Source: Demetria terragena DSM 11295 (lineage in GTDB: Bacteria > Actinomycetota > Actinomycetes > Actinomycetales > Dermatophilaceae). From it: DNA of 64,000 bases. Location: positions 2,480,001 through 2,544,000 of the forward strand of contig NZ_AQXW01000004.1 in assembly GCF_000376825.1 (NCBI RefSeq), given 5' to 3'. The translations under genes and the position numbers were made by a program. Below are positions 27,360 through 36,594 of the stretch, in pieces (positions within the stretch are counted from its first letter, which is position 1; each line of letters opens with the position of its first letter). The notes under the pieces are model-generated. The model ran no database searches and was not told the origin of the DNA. It saw nothing but the letters and a program-made list of their open reading frames with translations.

Positions 27360-27681
27360 TCGGTGGGGAATGAACGATCGACGGTCTGTCGTTACGCTGT
27401 AGCGTGCGTCGGGCCGCGGTAGCCCCGGGTCCCAATATTCGCCGCCACGAGCGGCCGTGCGCCGTGAGGCGCTTCCCGGTCCGGCGCACCCCATCTGTCA
27501 CGACTGCTCGTCGTGTTCACCAGCCGCTTCCTTCCCGGCTACCGACCTGTAGACACTTTCTCGCCAGGCGTTCACGCGCAGTTCACCCGCGGAGAGACGG
27601 TAAGTCACCCACGTTCCCTACCGTCCTCGACGGTGGCACCCGCCGCCGGATCAGTGAACTCATTCCCGAGAGGTATCTGAC
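27360..27681 (+). promoter_or_regulatory. pstS upstream region (322 bp without a supported gene)
   Basis: This stretch holds the PHO box at 27570-27591, a further GTTCACC unit at 27515-27525 that is 55 bp (five 11-bp units) upstream of the first box, and TACCGT at 27619-27624 as a possible -10. It also contains a short palindrome ACGCT-GT-AGCGT at 27394-27405. An Arg-rich frame from 27404 to 27685 is open across the region but looks non-coding. Confidence 0.6.
27570..27591 (+). promoter_or_regulatory. PHO box: two direct 11-bp repeats upstream of pstS
   Basis: GTTCACGCGCA is followed directly by GTTCACCCGCG, two tandem 11-bp units of the kind bound by PhoP in Streptomyces and by RegX3-type regulators. 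They end 27 bp before TACCGT, a plausible -10, so they overlap or abut the -35 position, as expected for an activator. RegX3 is encoded at 58.4 kb in this window. Confidence 0.75.
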
Positions 27682-28785
27682 GTGAATTTCACGCGTAAGG
27701 GCCGTGTGTCCAGCATCGCCCTGGTTGGAGCGCTCGCGTTGTCCGCCTGCGGCTCCGATAACAATGCCGGCGGCACCGGAGGGGACACCGCCGCCAGCGA
27801 CGCCGACTGCGGATCGACGGCACTCAAAGCCGAAGGCTCGTCGGCACAGGACAACGCGATTCAGGACGCGATTGCCAACTTCAAGGAACAGTGCCCAGAG
27901 CAGACCGTCACGTACAACGCGACCGGGTCAGGCTCAGGAATCAAGAATTTCATCGCTGGTCAGGTCAACTTCGCCGGCTCCGACTCGGCGCTGAAGACAG
28001 AGGACGGCGAGACCGAGCAGGCCGACGCCGACAAGAAGTGCGGGTCACCCGCCTGGAACCTGCCGATGGTGACCGGCCCCATCGCAGTGTCCTACAACCT
28101 GAAGGGTGTCGATGACCTGGTGCTGACGCCGAGCGTCATCGCCGGGATCTTCCAGGGCAAGATCGCCAAGTGGAACGACCCCAAGATCGCCAAGATCAAC
28201 GATGGTGTCGACCTTCCCGCCACGCAGATCAAGCCGTTCTTCCGCTCTGACGAGTCGGGAACGACCGAGAACTTCACCAGTTACCTCAAGCAGTCTGCAC
28301 CCAAGGACTGGACGGCTGAGCCCTCCAAGAAGTGGCCGGGCAAGGGCCAGGGCAAGGCCAAGACCGCGGGTGTCGCGGCGGCCGTACAGCAGACGGACGG
28401 CGGAATCACCTACGCCGAGTGGTCGGGAGCCAAGGACAACAAACTCGGTATCGCCAAGGTTGACAACGGCGCTGGTCCGGTCGAGTTGACCGGCGAAAGC
28501 GCCGGTAAGGCCGTGTCGGCAGCGAAGTCCGTCGGCAAGGGCAACAACCTCAAGCTTGAGCTCGACTACGCGACCAAGACCAAGGGCGCCTACCCGATCA
28601 TTCTGGTGACCTACGAAGTGGTGTGCTCGGAATACTCCGACCCCGCGGTCGGCAAGAGCGTGAAGTCGTTCCTGAAGTACTTCGGGTCGAAGGAGCAGCA
28701 GAAGAACCTTGAGGAGATTGGGTACGCCCCGCTTCCCAGCGAGGTTCAGAGCAACGTAGAGACTGCTATCAGCGCGATCAAGTGA
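27682..28785 (+). CDS. pstS: Phosphate ABC transporter substrate-binding lipoprotein
   Basis: Lipid-anchored phosphate receptor of 367 aa. The signal peptide ends in lipobox LSAC with Cys23 as the lipidation site, followed by a flexible Gly/Asn/Ala region. Ligand-loop motifs are AEGSSAQ, YNATGSGSGIKNF, FAGSDSAL and FRSDESGTTENF, the conserved Ser/Thr/Gly phosphate contacts of PstS. GTG start, with GAGAGG upstream at 27668-27673 at a longish spacing. It is the first gene of pstSCAB and is separated from pstC by a hairpin, which fits the usual excess of PstS over the membrane complex. Confidence 0.96.
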   Translation: MNFTRKGRVSSIALVGALALSACGSDNNAGGTGGDTAASDADCGSTALKAEGSSAQDNAIQDAIANFKEQCPEQTVTYNATGSGSGIKNFIAGQVNFAGSDSALKTEDGETEQADADKKCGSPAWNLPMVTGPIAVSYNLKGVDDLVLTPSVIAGIFQGKIAKWNDPKIAKINDGVDLPATQIKPFFRSDESGTTENFTSYLKQSAPKDWTAEPSKKWPGKGQGKAKTAGVAAAVQQTDGGITYAEWSGAKDNKLGIAKVDNGAGPVELTGESAGKAVSAAKSVGKGNNLKLELDYATKTKGAYPIILVTYEVVCSEYSDPAVGKSVKSFLKYFGSKEQQKNLEEIGYAPLPSEVQSNVETAISAIK

Positions 28786-28791
28786 TCCACT

Positions 28792-28832
28792 GGGGTGGTG
28801 GAACCTTTGGTAGGACTGGGTTCCACCACCCC
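28792..28832 (+). terminator. 14-bp stem hairpin between pstS and pstC
   Basis: GGGGTGGTGGAACC (28792-28805) pairs perfectly with 28819-28832 around a 13-nt loop, starting 6 bp after the pstS stop, with TTCACC following and no U-run. It could partially terminate or protect the pstS 3' end, leaving pstCAB less expressed. Confidence 0.65.
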
Positions 28833-28865
28833 TTCACCCCGTTAGCACGCAGGAACAGGTAACTC

Positions 28866-29867
28866 ATGGCGTCCATCAGCGGAGTCTCGACGAGCGACGA
28901 GACACCCCCATCTGACGACCCGATCGGTGGGTCAGAGCCGAAGGGTCAGCTCGGCGATCGCCTGTTCGGGGGAGCGGCCATGGGGGCCGGGATCGTGGTG
29001 ATCGCCCTGGTGACGCTGATTGGCGTCTTCCTGGTCATCACCGCGCTCCCGGCGCTGACCCAAAATGACGCGAACTTCTTCACCTCCACCGAGTGGCAGG
29101 TCTCCGGAGACACGCTCTCCTTCGGTATTGCTCGGCTGCTCTGGGTGACCGTCATCTCCTCGCTGCTGGCCTTGGGCATCGCCGTTCCACTGGCCGTGGC
29201 CATCGCGCTGTTCTTGACGCATTACGCGCCCCGGCCGGTGGCTAAGCCAGCGGCAGCGTTGGTGGATTTGTTGGCCGCAGTGCCCTCCATCGTCTACGGC
29301 CTGTGGGGCGGATATATCGTCGGGCAGCACTTCGAGCCGGTCAACGACGCGATCACCGCCACGCTGGGGTGGTTCCCGCTCTTCAAGGACGAGGGGTCCA
29401 GTCCGGGGAGCACGATCCTGTTCGTATCGATCATCTTGGCGATCATGATCCTGCCGATCATCACGGCGCTGTCGCGTGAGGTGTTTGCACAGACGCCGAC
29501 GACGCACATGGAAGGCGCCCTGGCCCTGGGCGCGACCAAGTGGGAGATGATCCGCACCGCCGTCCTGCCCTTCGGTAAGCCGGGTGTGATCTCAGCGGCG
29601 ATGCTCGGCTTGGGCCGCGCACTCGGCGAAACGGTCGCGGTCATGATCATCGTGTCGGCGCTCTTCGAAGGCGCGCCGTGGTCCTGGTCGGTCCTGTACG
29701 GCGGCGAGACCTTCGCCTCCAAGATCGCAAACAACGCCGGTGAGATGGACACGGCGACCAAGACGGGGGCGTACATCGCCGCCGGTCTGGTGTTGTTCTT
29801 GCTGACGTTCATCGTCAACGCGATTGCCCGCATCATCATCGAGCGGCGGAAGGCCTTCACCGAATGA
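28866..29867 (+). CDS. pstC: Phosphate ABC transporter permease PstC
   Basis: Inner-membrane subunit of 333 aa. A hydrophilic N-terminus is followed by about six membrane helices, the first around GAGIVVIALVTLIGVFLVIT. AALVDLLAAVPSIVYGLWG is the typical PstC signature, and EGALALGATKWEMIRTAVLPFG is the EAA loop that contacts the ATPase. It starts 80 bp after pstS beyond the hairpin, with AGGAACAGG before the ATG, and overlaps pstA by ATGA. Confidence 0.95.
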   Translation: MASISGVSTSDETPPSDDPIGGSEPKGQLGDRLFGGAAMGAGIVVIALVTLIGVFLVITALPALTQNDANFFTSTEWQVSGDTLSFGIARLLWVTVISSLLALGIAVPLAVAIALFLTHYAPRPVAKPAAALVDLLAAVPSIVYGLWGGYIVGQHFEPVNDAITATLGWFPLFKDEGSSPGSTILFVSIILAIMILPIITALSREVFAQTPTTHMEGALALGATKWEMIRTAVLPFGKPGVISAAMLGLGRALGETVAVMIIVSALFEGAPWSWSVLYGGETFASKIANNAGEMDTATKTGAYIAAGLVLFLLTFIVNAIARIIIERRKAFTE

Positions 29868-30793
29868 GCGCCAGCACCACGAACGCGCCTCCGCAGGCGC
29901 CGCACAACTCACGCCCGGCGATCGGACTGCCCGAGGGCAAGTCGGGATCCCGCGCGTTCAAGAACTCGCTCGCTACCGTCTTGGTGTGGATGGCGTTCTT
30001 CATCGCGATGATCCCGCTGGTCTGGATCCTCTTCACCGTCATCAGCAAGGGCGGTCAGGCCATGCTGGATTCGCAGTGGTGGACGCACAGCCAAAGCGGG
30101 GTGAATCCCCGCGAGGATGGTGGCGGCGCCGCGCACGCCATCCAAGGAACGTTGATCCAAGGTTTGGTGACCTCGCTCATCGCGGTGCCGATCGGCGTCC
30201 TGACCGCGATCTACCTGGTCGAATACGGTCGCGGGAAACTTGCCCGCGTCGTCAGTTTCATGGTCGACATCCTGACCGGCGTGCCCTCGATCGTGGCCGC
30301 GTTGTTTGTCTTTGCGATCTGGGTGACGACGTTCGGTTGGCAGAAAGTGCCGTTCGCGGTGTGCCTGGCTCTCGTGCTGCTCATGATCCCGGTGATCGTG
30401 CGCTCGACCGAGGAGATGCTCAAGTTGGTGCCGAACGAGTTGCGTGAGGCATCGTTGGCGCTGGGGGTGCCCAAGTGGAAGACCGTGCTGAAGGTGGTGC
30501 TGCCCACCGCGTTCTCCGGGATCGTCACCGGTGTGCTGCTCGGTTTGGCGCGGGTCATGGGCGAGACGGCTCCGCTGATCATTCTCGGCCCGTACTTCAA
30601 GTCCATGTCCGGTGACCTTTTCACCGGCCTGATGGGCACCCTGCCGACCATGATGAACTCGGGGCGGGACACCATGGCTGTCGGGCCGAACGCGGCCCGC
30701 GTGTGGGGTGCTGCGTGCACCTTGATCGCCCTAATCTTGCTCCTCAACCTGTTGGGTCGCCTCATCGGACGCCTCAACAAGGTCTCGAAATAA
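29864..30793 (+). CDS. pstA: Phosphate ABC transporter permease PstA
   Basis: Second permease subunit, 309 aa, coupled to pstC by an ATGA overlap. Membrane helices include TVLVWMAFFIAMIPLVWILFTV and a terminal TLIALILLLNLLGRLI. VDILTGVPSIVAALFVFAIW is the PstA signature, and EASLALGVPKWKTVLKVVLP forms the EAA loop. Length and topology are normal. pstB follows after 48 bp. Confidence 0.95.
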   Translation: MSASTTNAPPQAPHNSRPAIGLPEGKSGSRAFKNSLATVLVWMAFFIAMIPLVWILFTVISKGGQAMLDSQWWTHSQSGVNPREDGGGAAHAIQGTLIQGLVTSLIAVPIGVLTAIYLVEYGRGKLARVVSFMVDILTGVPSIVAALFVFAIWVTTFGWQKVPFAVCLALVLLMIPVIVRSTEEMLKLVPNELREASLALGVPKWKTVLKVVLPTAFSGIVTGVLLGLARVMGETAPLIILGPYFKSMSGDLFTGLMGTLPTMMNSGRDTMAVGPNAARVWGAACTLIALILLLNLLGRLIGRLNKVSK

Positions 30794-30841
30794 TCGCTGA
30801 CTTCACCCTCGACATACTCTGAGAATCAAGGAACCCCTGAC

Positions 30842-31618
30842 ATGGCCAAGCGGATCGACGTTCAGGACCTGAACGTCTACTACAGCGACTTCAAGGCCGT
30901 TGAAGACGTGTCGATGACGGTGGAGCCGCGCTCCGTGACGGCGTTCATCGGCCCGTCCGGATGTGGAAAGTCCACCTTCCTGCGGACGTTGAACCGCATG
31001 CACGAGGTGATTCCTGGAGGGCGCGTCGAGGGCAAGGTGTTGCTCGACGATCAGGACCTGTACGCCTCGGGCGTCGACCCGGTGGGCGTACGCCGCACGG
31101 TGGGCATGGTCTTTCAGCGACCTAACCCGTTCCCGACCATGACGGTGCGTGACAACGTCATCGCCGGACTCAGGCTCAACGGCGTCAAGAGCAAGAGCAA
31201 ACTCGATGAAGTCGCCGAGGAGTCGTTGCGCGGCGCCAACCTCTGGAATGAGGTCAAGGACCGGCTGGATAAGCCCGGCGCGGGTCTGTCCGGCGGTCAG
31301 CAGCAGCGGCTGTGCATCGCGCGGGCGATCGCCGTCGAACCACAGGTTCTCCTGATGGATGAGCCGTGCTCGGCCTTGGACCCCATCTCGACCCTGGCGA
31401 TTGAAGACCTGATTTCCGAGCTCAAACAGCAGTTCACGATCGTGATCGTGACGCACAACATGCAGCAGGCGGCCCGCGTCTCGGATCGCACGGCCTTCTT
31501 CAATCTCGCAGCCACCGGCAAGCCGGGGCGGCTGATCGAGATGGATAACACCCAGAAGATGTTCAGTAACCCCGTCGAGAAGGCCACGGAGGACTACATC
31601 TCTGGTCGCTTCGGCTGA
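30842..31618 (+). CDS. pstB: Phosphate ABC transporter ATP-binding protein
   Basis: ATPase of 258 aa powering phosphate import. Walker [19 protein letters not shown]-loop [10 protein letters not shown], signature [14 protein letters not shown], Walker [13 protein letters not shown] and switch [14 protein letters not shown] are all PstB-type; GPSGCGKST with FLRTLNRM and DEPCSALDP distinguish it from other importers. AAGGAA lies upstream of ATG. It is the last gene of pstSCAB, and its 3' end faces a small membrane-protein gene 16 bp away. Confidence 0.97.
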   Translation: MAKRIDVQDLNVYYSDFKAVEDVSMTVEPRSVTAFIGPSGCGKSTFLRTLNRMHEVIPGGRVEGKVLLDDQDLYASGVDPVGVRRTVGMVFQRPNPFPTMTVRDNVIAGLRLNGVKSKSKLDEVAEESLRGANLWNEVKDRLDKPGAGLSGGQQQRLCIARAIAVEPQVLLMDEPCSALDPISTLAIEDLISELKQQFTIVIVTHNMQQAARVSDRTAFFNLAATGKPGRLIEMDNTQKMFSNPVEKATEDYISGRFG

Positions 31619-31634
31619 TCTCGGGCAGCCGGCG

Positions 31635-31865
31635 TTACGACCGCGCGTCCTCACGGCTCGAATCTTCGGAGCCGCTTGACTCCCACGGGTTCGTGAACCG
31701 CAGAGCGACCATCGCGGCCAAGGCGATCGGCACCAGCATCAGGAGGCGCAGAACAAGAGGTGCGTCGGAGATCGCCGGGAATACGCTTCCTAACACCGGA
31801 AGCGCCACGAGCATCGTGGGAATGAGAAGCGCGTACCACGCTTGACGTTTAAATTCGTGACTCAT
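31635..31865 (-). CDS. Small two-helix membrane protein of unknown function
   Basis: Predicted protein of 76 aa with two hydrophobic helices (about 10-30, ALLIPTMLVALPVLGSVF; and 37-57, LVLRLLMLVPIALAAMVALR) and a charged Ser/Glu/Asp-rich tail. No family recognised. AGGTTC lies about 7 nt before ATG as a weak ribosome site. It is convergent to pstB. Codon use and the clean membrane pattern support a real gene, but short length leaves doubt. Confidence 0.6.
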   Translation of the reverse strand: MSHEFKRQAWYALLIPTMLVALPVLGSVFPAISDAPLVLRLLMLVPIALAAMVALRFTNPWESSGSEDSSREDARS

Positions 31866-32111
31866 GATGCTTGAACCTGCCTATTGGCTCGGCTGTGTGA
31901 CTCCTGAACGGTTTCCGATAAGTTAACTCTCTCCGAGCGGAGTACCCCTCACCCAGTGCGCTGGGTCACCGGTGCCTGGGAGGCCGGTCACTGCAGATTG
32001 GTGACCCGCATGTGACACGTGCGAGCCGTGCGGTGTGGTACCCGAGTGCGCCGTCCTGGCGTCGTCGGGCGCCACTGGCGCGGCTGGCCGCGCAAGGCGC
32101 ACAATGGTGCG

Positions 32112-32375
32112 ATGGGCGAGCGGCGCAAAGTGCGGGAGCGGCTGAAGAAGCTCAGCCACAAGGAACTCAAGGCGCAGGTGCCGCGGGAGGAGCCCGATAC
32201 TGGCGACACCCGCGAGAAGGGCAGTTTTGCCTACGGGTACTGCAAAAAGTGTGACTGGGAGGGCACCGGAAGGCGCGCTCGAGATAAGGCCCGGCGGGAC
32301 GCCCTAGAGCACACCGAACTCTGCTCGGGCAAGCACAAGCCGCGTATCGCGACGACAGACGTCAAGAAGAGTTAG
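32112..32375 (+). CDS. Small zinc-ribbon-like protein
   Basis: Basic protein of 87 aa. After a Lys/Arg-rich helix (RRKVRERLKKLSHKELKAQV) comes CKKCDW, then a long basic helix ending HTELC, giving a CxxC...HxxxC metal site. Actinobacteria carry similar small proteins, but I know no function; RNA or DNA binding is plausible from charge and zinc site. CACAAT (32100-32105), 6 nt before ATG, resembles a -10 for a leaderless mRNA. The 3' end overlaps the convergent mutT1 gene by 4 bp. Confidence 0.68.
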   Translation: MGERRKVRERLKKLSHKELKAQVPREEPDTGDTREKGSFAYGYCKKCDWEGTGRRARDKARRDALEHTELCSGKHKPRIATTDVKKS

Positions 32376-33343
32376 CCCACGCCTGGCTGGTGGCGTTCGA
32401 CCGCCACCACGCGTGCGTCCTCGCCCACGCCAGACATGTGGCAGACCAGCACTTCGCCCTTGTCCAGGGGTGAGGCCCCGACCTTCTCGAGCGCCTTGAC
32501 CGCGACGGAGTCGGCGCGTTTCTCCAGGTGCTGAAGCATGGCCGGCACCAACGGGCGGTGCGTGCACAGAGCAGTCGGTATGCCGCGCTGCAGTGCGCGG
32601 TCGGTGTGCTTGATGACCTTGTCTGGCTCCTCGGCGTAGCGCTCCTCAGAAAGACCTTTTTTGGAGTCAATGCGCACCCGGCGGTGCCGGACGTACGGCT
32701 CCATGGTCTCCAGGCATCGCGTCGAGGGCGAACTGATAATCCGCTCGACGCCGTATGAGCCGAGCAGCGGCACCAGCCATTCGGCCTGGCGTGAGCCATC
32801 GTCGTCAAGCGGACGCAACCAGTCATCGAGCTGCCATTGTGAGCGCGCGACGCTGTGGCCATGACGCACGACCAGCAAGGGCCACGTGGCCAGGGCCTTG
32901 CGTTCGTGCGCGTCGGTGAGAGCCTGCACTTGGAGCACGTCGCGAGGGTGCGTGAGTCGGCGACGTGCCGCCCCTGGTGTAAGCCAGGCGACCTCGTCGA
33001 CCTCGTGCAAAAGGGCGCCGTCGCCACCGGTCACGGAGGCTGCCCAATAGCGGACCTCCTTGAGGTCGCCGCGCGGCATCGCATACAGCGAGCGCGGCAA
33101 CGGTGGACCCAGGCGCACCTCCAGCCCGGTCTCTTCGGCGACCTCTCGCACCGCGGTTGCCGGTGCCTGCTCGCCCGGGTCGATCTTGCCTTTGGGCCAG
33201 GACCAGTCGTCGTAACGCGGACGGTGGATGAGCGCGACTTCGATCTTGCGTCCACGCAGGCGCCACACCAATGCTCCCGCGGTCAGGAGCGGCCGATCGG
33301 TGGGCATCAGGACATTGCTCGGTGCGGGCTTTGTCCCGCTCAT
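32372..33343 (-). CDS. mutT1: Nudix hydrolase with C-terminal histidine-phosphatase domain (MutT1-type)
   Basis: Two-domain protein of 323 aa. Residues about 18-150 are a Nudix domain with box GKIDPGEQ...[11 protein letters not shown] (GX5EX7REUXEEXGU). Residues about 160-320 are a histidine-phosphatase domain beginning LLVVRHGHS, with [11 protein letters not shown] and CTHRPLVP. This fusion is the MutT1 type, which in mycobacteria acts on 8-oxo-dGTP and related nucleotides and on diadenosine polyphosphates. The start overlaps the ppk stop by 4 bp, so it is translationally coupled to polyphosphate kinase, the same order as in mycobacteria. Confidence 0.88.
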   Translation of the reverse strand: MSGTKPAPSNVLMPTDRPLLTAGALVWRLRGRKIEVALIHRPRYDDWSWPKGKIDPGEQAPATAVREVAEETGLEVRLGPPLPRSLYAMPRGDLKEVRYWAASVTGGDGALLHEVDEVAWLTPGAARRRLTHPRDVLQVQALTDAHERKALATWPLLVVRHGHSVARSQWQLDDWLRPLDDDGSRQAEWLVPLLGSYGVERIISSPSTRCLETMEPYVRHRRVRIDSKKGLSEERYAEEPDKVIKHTDRALQRGIPTALCTHRPLVPAMLQHLEKRADSVAVKALEKVGASPLDKGEVLVCHMSGVGEDARVVAVERHQPGVG

Positions 33344-35631
33344 GGGCGCCGCGCCTTCCGTCCGCGCTTGCTATGCACTGCAATCAACTCGGCTTGAGCA
33401 TCCTTCAGAGGTTCACCATCCTTACCCAGATGATGTCGAGCCCACGATCCGTCGGATTCCAAGTGCCACGAAGAGGTTTCGTCGCTCATGCCAAGATCCA
33501 TCAACTCGGTCATCGACCGAACATGGCGCGGGTCGGTGAGACGAACTAGCGCCTCCACCCGACGATCCAAGTTGCGGTGCATAAGGTCGGCACTGCCCAT
33601 GTAGCACACCGTGTCCTTGCCTTCGACCTCGAACAAGAACAGCCGGGAGTGTTCCAGATAGCGTCCCAGCACCGAGCGGACCCGGATGTTCTCCGAGAGA
33701 TCCGGCACCCCTGGCTTGAGGCTGCAGATACCGCGGACCCAAACATCGACCTTTGCTCCGGCCTGAGAAGCGCGGTACAGCGCATCGATGGTCTGCTCAT
33801 CAACCAACGAGTTGGCCTTGACCGCGATGCGCACCTCTTTGCCGTTCCGGGCCGCGTTGGCCGCGCGTTCCACCTGTTCTAGCAAACCGGTCCGGACCGT
33901 ACGCGGCGCCACCAGCAATCTCTTGAACTTCGAGCGCGGGGCCATCCCCGACAGTTGGTTGAACAGTCGAGTGAGATCCTCGCCCACCTCTGGGTCGGTG
34001 GTAAGGAGACCGAAATCCTCGTAGAGGCGGGCGGTCTTGGGGTTGTAGTTCCCGGTTCCCACATGGCCGTAGCGACGCATTTTGCCGTCTTCCTCGCGGA
34101 CGACAAGGCACAGTTTGGCGTGGGTTTTCAGGCCGACCATGCCATAGACAACGTGCACCCCGGCGCGCTCCAACTTTCGCGCCCAGGTGATGTTGTTTTC
34201 CTCATCGAAGCGGGCCTTAATTTCGACGACGGCCAGCACTTGCTTACCCGCCTCGGCGGCGTCGATGAGGGCATCAATGATCGGGCTGTCACCGCTAGTG
34301 CGGTAGAGCGTTTGCTTGATGGCGAGAACGTTGGGGTCCTCGGCGGCCTGCTCGATGAACGACACGAACGAGGTCGAGAACGAGTCGTACGGGTGATGCA
34401 AGAGGATGTCGCGCTCGCGCATCGCTTCGAGGATGTTGGCCCGCCCGGCGCGTTCGACAGGGGCCAGATCAGGATGGGTGCGCGAGGCATAGGCCGGCCA
34501 GCGCATCTCCGAACGGTCAAGATCTGCAACGATATTCAGGCCCGTAAGGTCGAGCGGCTCGGGAAGCGCATAGACCTCATCCGGCCGAACGCGCAACTCC
34601 TGCCGGAGCATGTCCAAGACGTGCGGGTCAATGGTGTCGGCGACTTCTAGCCGGACGGGTGGTCCGAATCGGCGACGGGTGAGTTCTTTTTCCAACGCCG
34701 TGAGGATGTTCTCGGCGTCGTCTTCCTCCACCTCGAGGTCTTCGTTGCGGGTGACCCGGAAGGAGAAGTGCTCGCGCACGTCCATGCCCGGGAACAGGTG
34801 CTGCAGATGCTCGGCGATGATGTCTTCGAGCGGGACGAACCGGTGGTCATAGAGCTCGTCGGCGTCCGGTGGTGCGGGCAGCGTCACCAAGCGCGGCAGC
34901 GATGGCGGCACCTTGACTCGCGCGAAATGCTCCCGCCCTGTCTTGGGGTTGACCAGCAGCACCGCCAGGTTGAGGGAGAGCCCAGAGATATACGGGAACG
35001 GGTGCGCAGGGTCGACCGCCAGTGGCGTGAGCACCGGATAGACCGACTCTCGGAAGAAGGTGTCGAGGAAAGCTCGGTCTTCGCCCGTGAGTTGGTCCGC
35101 ACGAACGATGCGAATGCCTTCTTCTTCCAACGCCGGCCGGATGTGGTTCTGGAAGACACGGGCATGCACGTTCATCAGTTCGTGCGCACTCTGCGAGATC
35201 TCATCGAGCACCTCGCGCGGCTCGAGCCCGGAGGCTGCGCGTACTGCGATGCCGGTGGCGATGCGGCGCTTGAGGCCAGCGACCCGGACCATGAAGAACT
35301 CGTCGAGGTTGCTGGCAAAGATCGCCAGGAAGCGGGCTTGCTCCAGCAGGGGGACCGAGTCGTCGCTGGCGAGCTGCAGCACCCGCTCGTTGAACTGCAG
35401 CCATGACATTTCGCGGTCGAGGAATCGACCGGAGGGCAGCTCGCCGGGGGCCGGGTCGGCTTCCTCCTCGGCCACTCGGATGAACCGTCCGTTGGCTGCG
35501 CGCGGTCGCGGCTGACGTTGTTTCAGCCGGACGACGGACTCACCATCGGCAACCTTCTGGATCGCCGCTTCGACCTCATCCTCAGACTGAGTCGGGACGT
35601 CGGGGCGGGTGTCGATGACGCTCATGGACAT
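33340..35631 (-). CDS. ppk: Polyphosphate kinase 1
   Basis: Enzyme of 763 aa that reversibly polymerises ATP gamma-phosphate into polyphosphate. After an N-terminal tail come [13 protein letters not shown] and [16 protein letters not shown] (N and H domains). [21 protein letters not shown] carries the autophosphorylated His, and [17 protein letters not shown] the second catalytic His. Length exceeds the 690-aa E. coli enzyme through N- and C-terminal extensions typical of actinobacteria. Two starts are possible (35631 or 35625). A single PHO-box-like unit GTTCACCCAAA lies on the coding strand just before the start, suggesting phosphate control. mutT1 follows with overlap. Confidence 0.95.
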   Translation of the reverse strand: MSMSVIDTRPDVPTQSEDEVEAAIQKVADGESVVRLKQRQPRPRAANGRFIRVAEEEADPAPGELPSGRFLDREMSWLQFNERVLQLASDDSVPLLEQARFLAIFASNLDEFFMVRVAGLKRRIATGIAVRAASGLEPREVLDEISQSAHELMNVHARVFQNHIRPALEEEGIRIVRADQLTGEDRAFLDTFFRESVYPVLTPLAVDPAHPFPYISGLSLNLAVLLVNPKTGREHFARVKVPPSLPRLVTLPAPPDADELYDHRFVPLEDIIAEHLQHLFPGMDVREHFSFRVTRNEDLEVEEDDAENILTALEKELTRRRFGPPVRLEVADTIDPHVLDMLRQELRVRPDEVYALPEPLDLTGLNIVADLDRSEMRWPAYASRTHPDLAPVERAGRANILEAMRERDILLHHPYDSFSTSFVSFIEQAAEDPNVLAIKQTLYRTSGDSPIIDALIDAAEAGKQVLAVVEIKARFDEENNITWARKLERAGVHVVYGMVGLKTHAKLCLVVREEDGKMRRYGHVGTGNYNPKTARLYEDFGLLTTDPEVGEDLTRLFNQLSGMAPRSKFKRLLVAPRTVRTGLLEQVERAANAARNGKEVRIAVKANSLVDEQTIDALYRASQAGAKVDVWVRGICSLKPGVPDLSENIRVRSVLGRYLEHSRLFLFEVEGKDTVCYMGSADLMHRNLDRRVEALVRLTDPRHVRSMTELMDLGMSDETSSWHLESDGSWARHHLGKDGEPLKDAQAELIAVHSKRGRKARRP

Positions 35632-35718
35632 ATCGTTCCACTTTTGGGTGAACGGACCACTGCTGCGTTCTGAAATCGGACGACGAGGTGCGGGCGAAAA
35701 GATCGAAAAGATAGAGAT

Positions 35719-36588
35719 CTAGGCGCTCGTCGGGGCAAACATCGCGTCCACGGCGGCCGGCTCAAACCCGATTTTTCGGTATGTCGCGACCGCAGGGTCG
35801 TTGTCCGCTTCGACATAGAGCTCGACGGTGCTGACTCCGCGACCGGCGAGGTGAGCCAGGCCCAATGCCGTGAGTGGTCTCGCCAAGCCCCGGCCTTGAA
35901 AGTCCGGGTCGACGGCCACGACATACACCTCGCCAGTCGCGGGTGAATCGGCCGGAATCTTGGTCCAGTGCGATGCCGCGAGGGACCCGGTGGCGGCATC
36001 CTCGATCAGGATGAGCCCGTCCGGGTCGAACCAGTCCTCGCCCATACGCGCCTCCAGGTCGGCCCGGTTCATCCGGCCTTGTTCGGGGTGGTTCACGAAG
36101 GCCCGCGCGTTGACCCGCAACCACGCGTCTTCGTCCTGTCCGGCCTGAAACGCGCGCGCCACGAATCCGGTGGGTAGGGCTGGCTCTGCGTTGAATCCGG
36201 CCGCGAGTGGCCGCTCCATCCGCCAGAGCTCGCGTACGACCTCCAGTCCGGCACCCTCGGCTAATGACTGTGCGGCGGGGAGTTTGCCGTGTGCCCAGAA
36301 TCGCGCGGCTGGTCGCTCTTGCAGAATCTCGCGGACCAGCGAGCCACCGAAACCCTGCCGGCGGTGATCCGGATGGACGGCGACCTCCACACTGTCCGGG
36401 TCGTCGTCTGGCCAGATCGCGGCGGCCACGAGCACTGCATCGGTCGACCGCGTACGCATGACCGCTTCGGGGTGGTCGAGGTTGCGGCGCAACGCCAACA
36501 GTGGTTGTTCTCCGAAGGCGGCGACTCCGTCGACGGCGTGGACCGCGGCGGCCAGTGCTTCGACCTGCTGGGGGAGCGTGTCAGACAT
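35719..36588 (-). CDS. mshD: Mycothiol synthase (GCN5-type acetyltransferase)
   Basis: Tandem GNAT protein of 289 aa that acetylates Cys-GlcN-Ins to give mycothiol, the last step of mycothiol synthesis. The N-terminal GNAT half contains VEVAVHPDHRRQGFGGSLV. The C-terminal half has GEVYVVAVDPDFQGRGLARPL, the acetyl-CoA loop, and ends with YVEADNDPAVATYRKIGFE. NPEQGRM-like NHPEQGRMN in the middle is typical of MshD. It starts 6 bp after the GlnR-type gene on the same strand, an order also found in mycobacteria (Rv0818-Rv0819), so the two are probably co-transcribed. Confidence 0.93.
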   Translation of the reverse strand: MSDTLPQQVEALAAAVHAVDGVAAFGEQPLLALRRNLDHPEAVMRTRSTDAVLVAAAIWPDDDPDSVEVAVHPDHRRQGFGGSLVREILQERPAARFWAHGKLPAAQSLAEGAGLEVVRELWRMERPLAAGFNAEPALPTGFVARAFQAGQDEDAWLRVNARAFVNHPEQGRMNRADLEARMGEDWFDPDGLILIEDAATGSLAASHWTKIPADSPATGEVYVVAVDPDFQGRGLARPLTALGLAHLAGRGVSTVELYVEADNDPAVATYRKIGFEPAAVDAMFAPTSA

Positions 36589-36594
36589 GGGTCA

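Noticed and set aside
27394-27405. Palindrome ACGCT-GT-AGCGT after the treYZ unit
   Set aside because: Only 5-bp arms with a 2-bp centre and no flanking promoter or U-run; too weak to call operator or terminator.
27404-27685. 93-codon open frame with a TACGCT 5 nt before its GTG and a GTGA overlap with pstS
   Set aside because: The product is Arg/Pro-rich without fold-like pattern and the frame spans the PHO box and likely pstS promoter. Most likely an open frame produced by GC-rich DNA.
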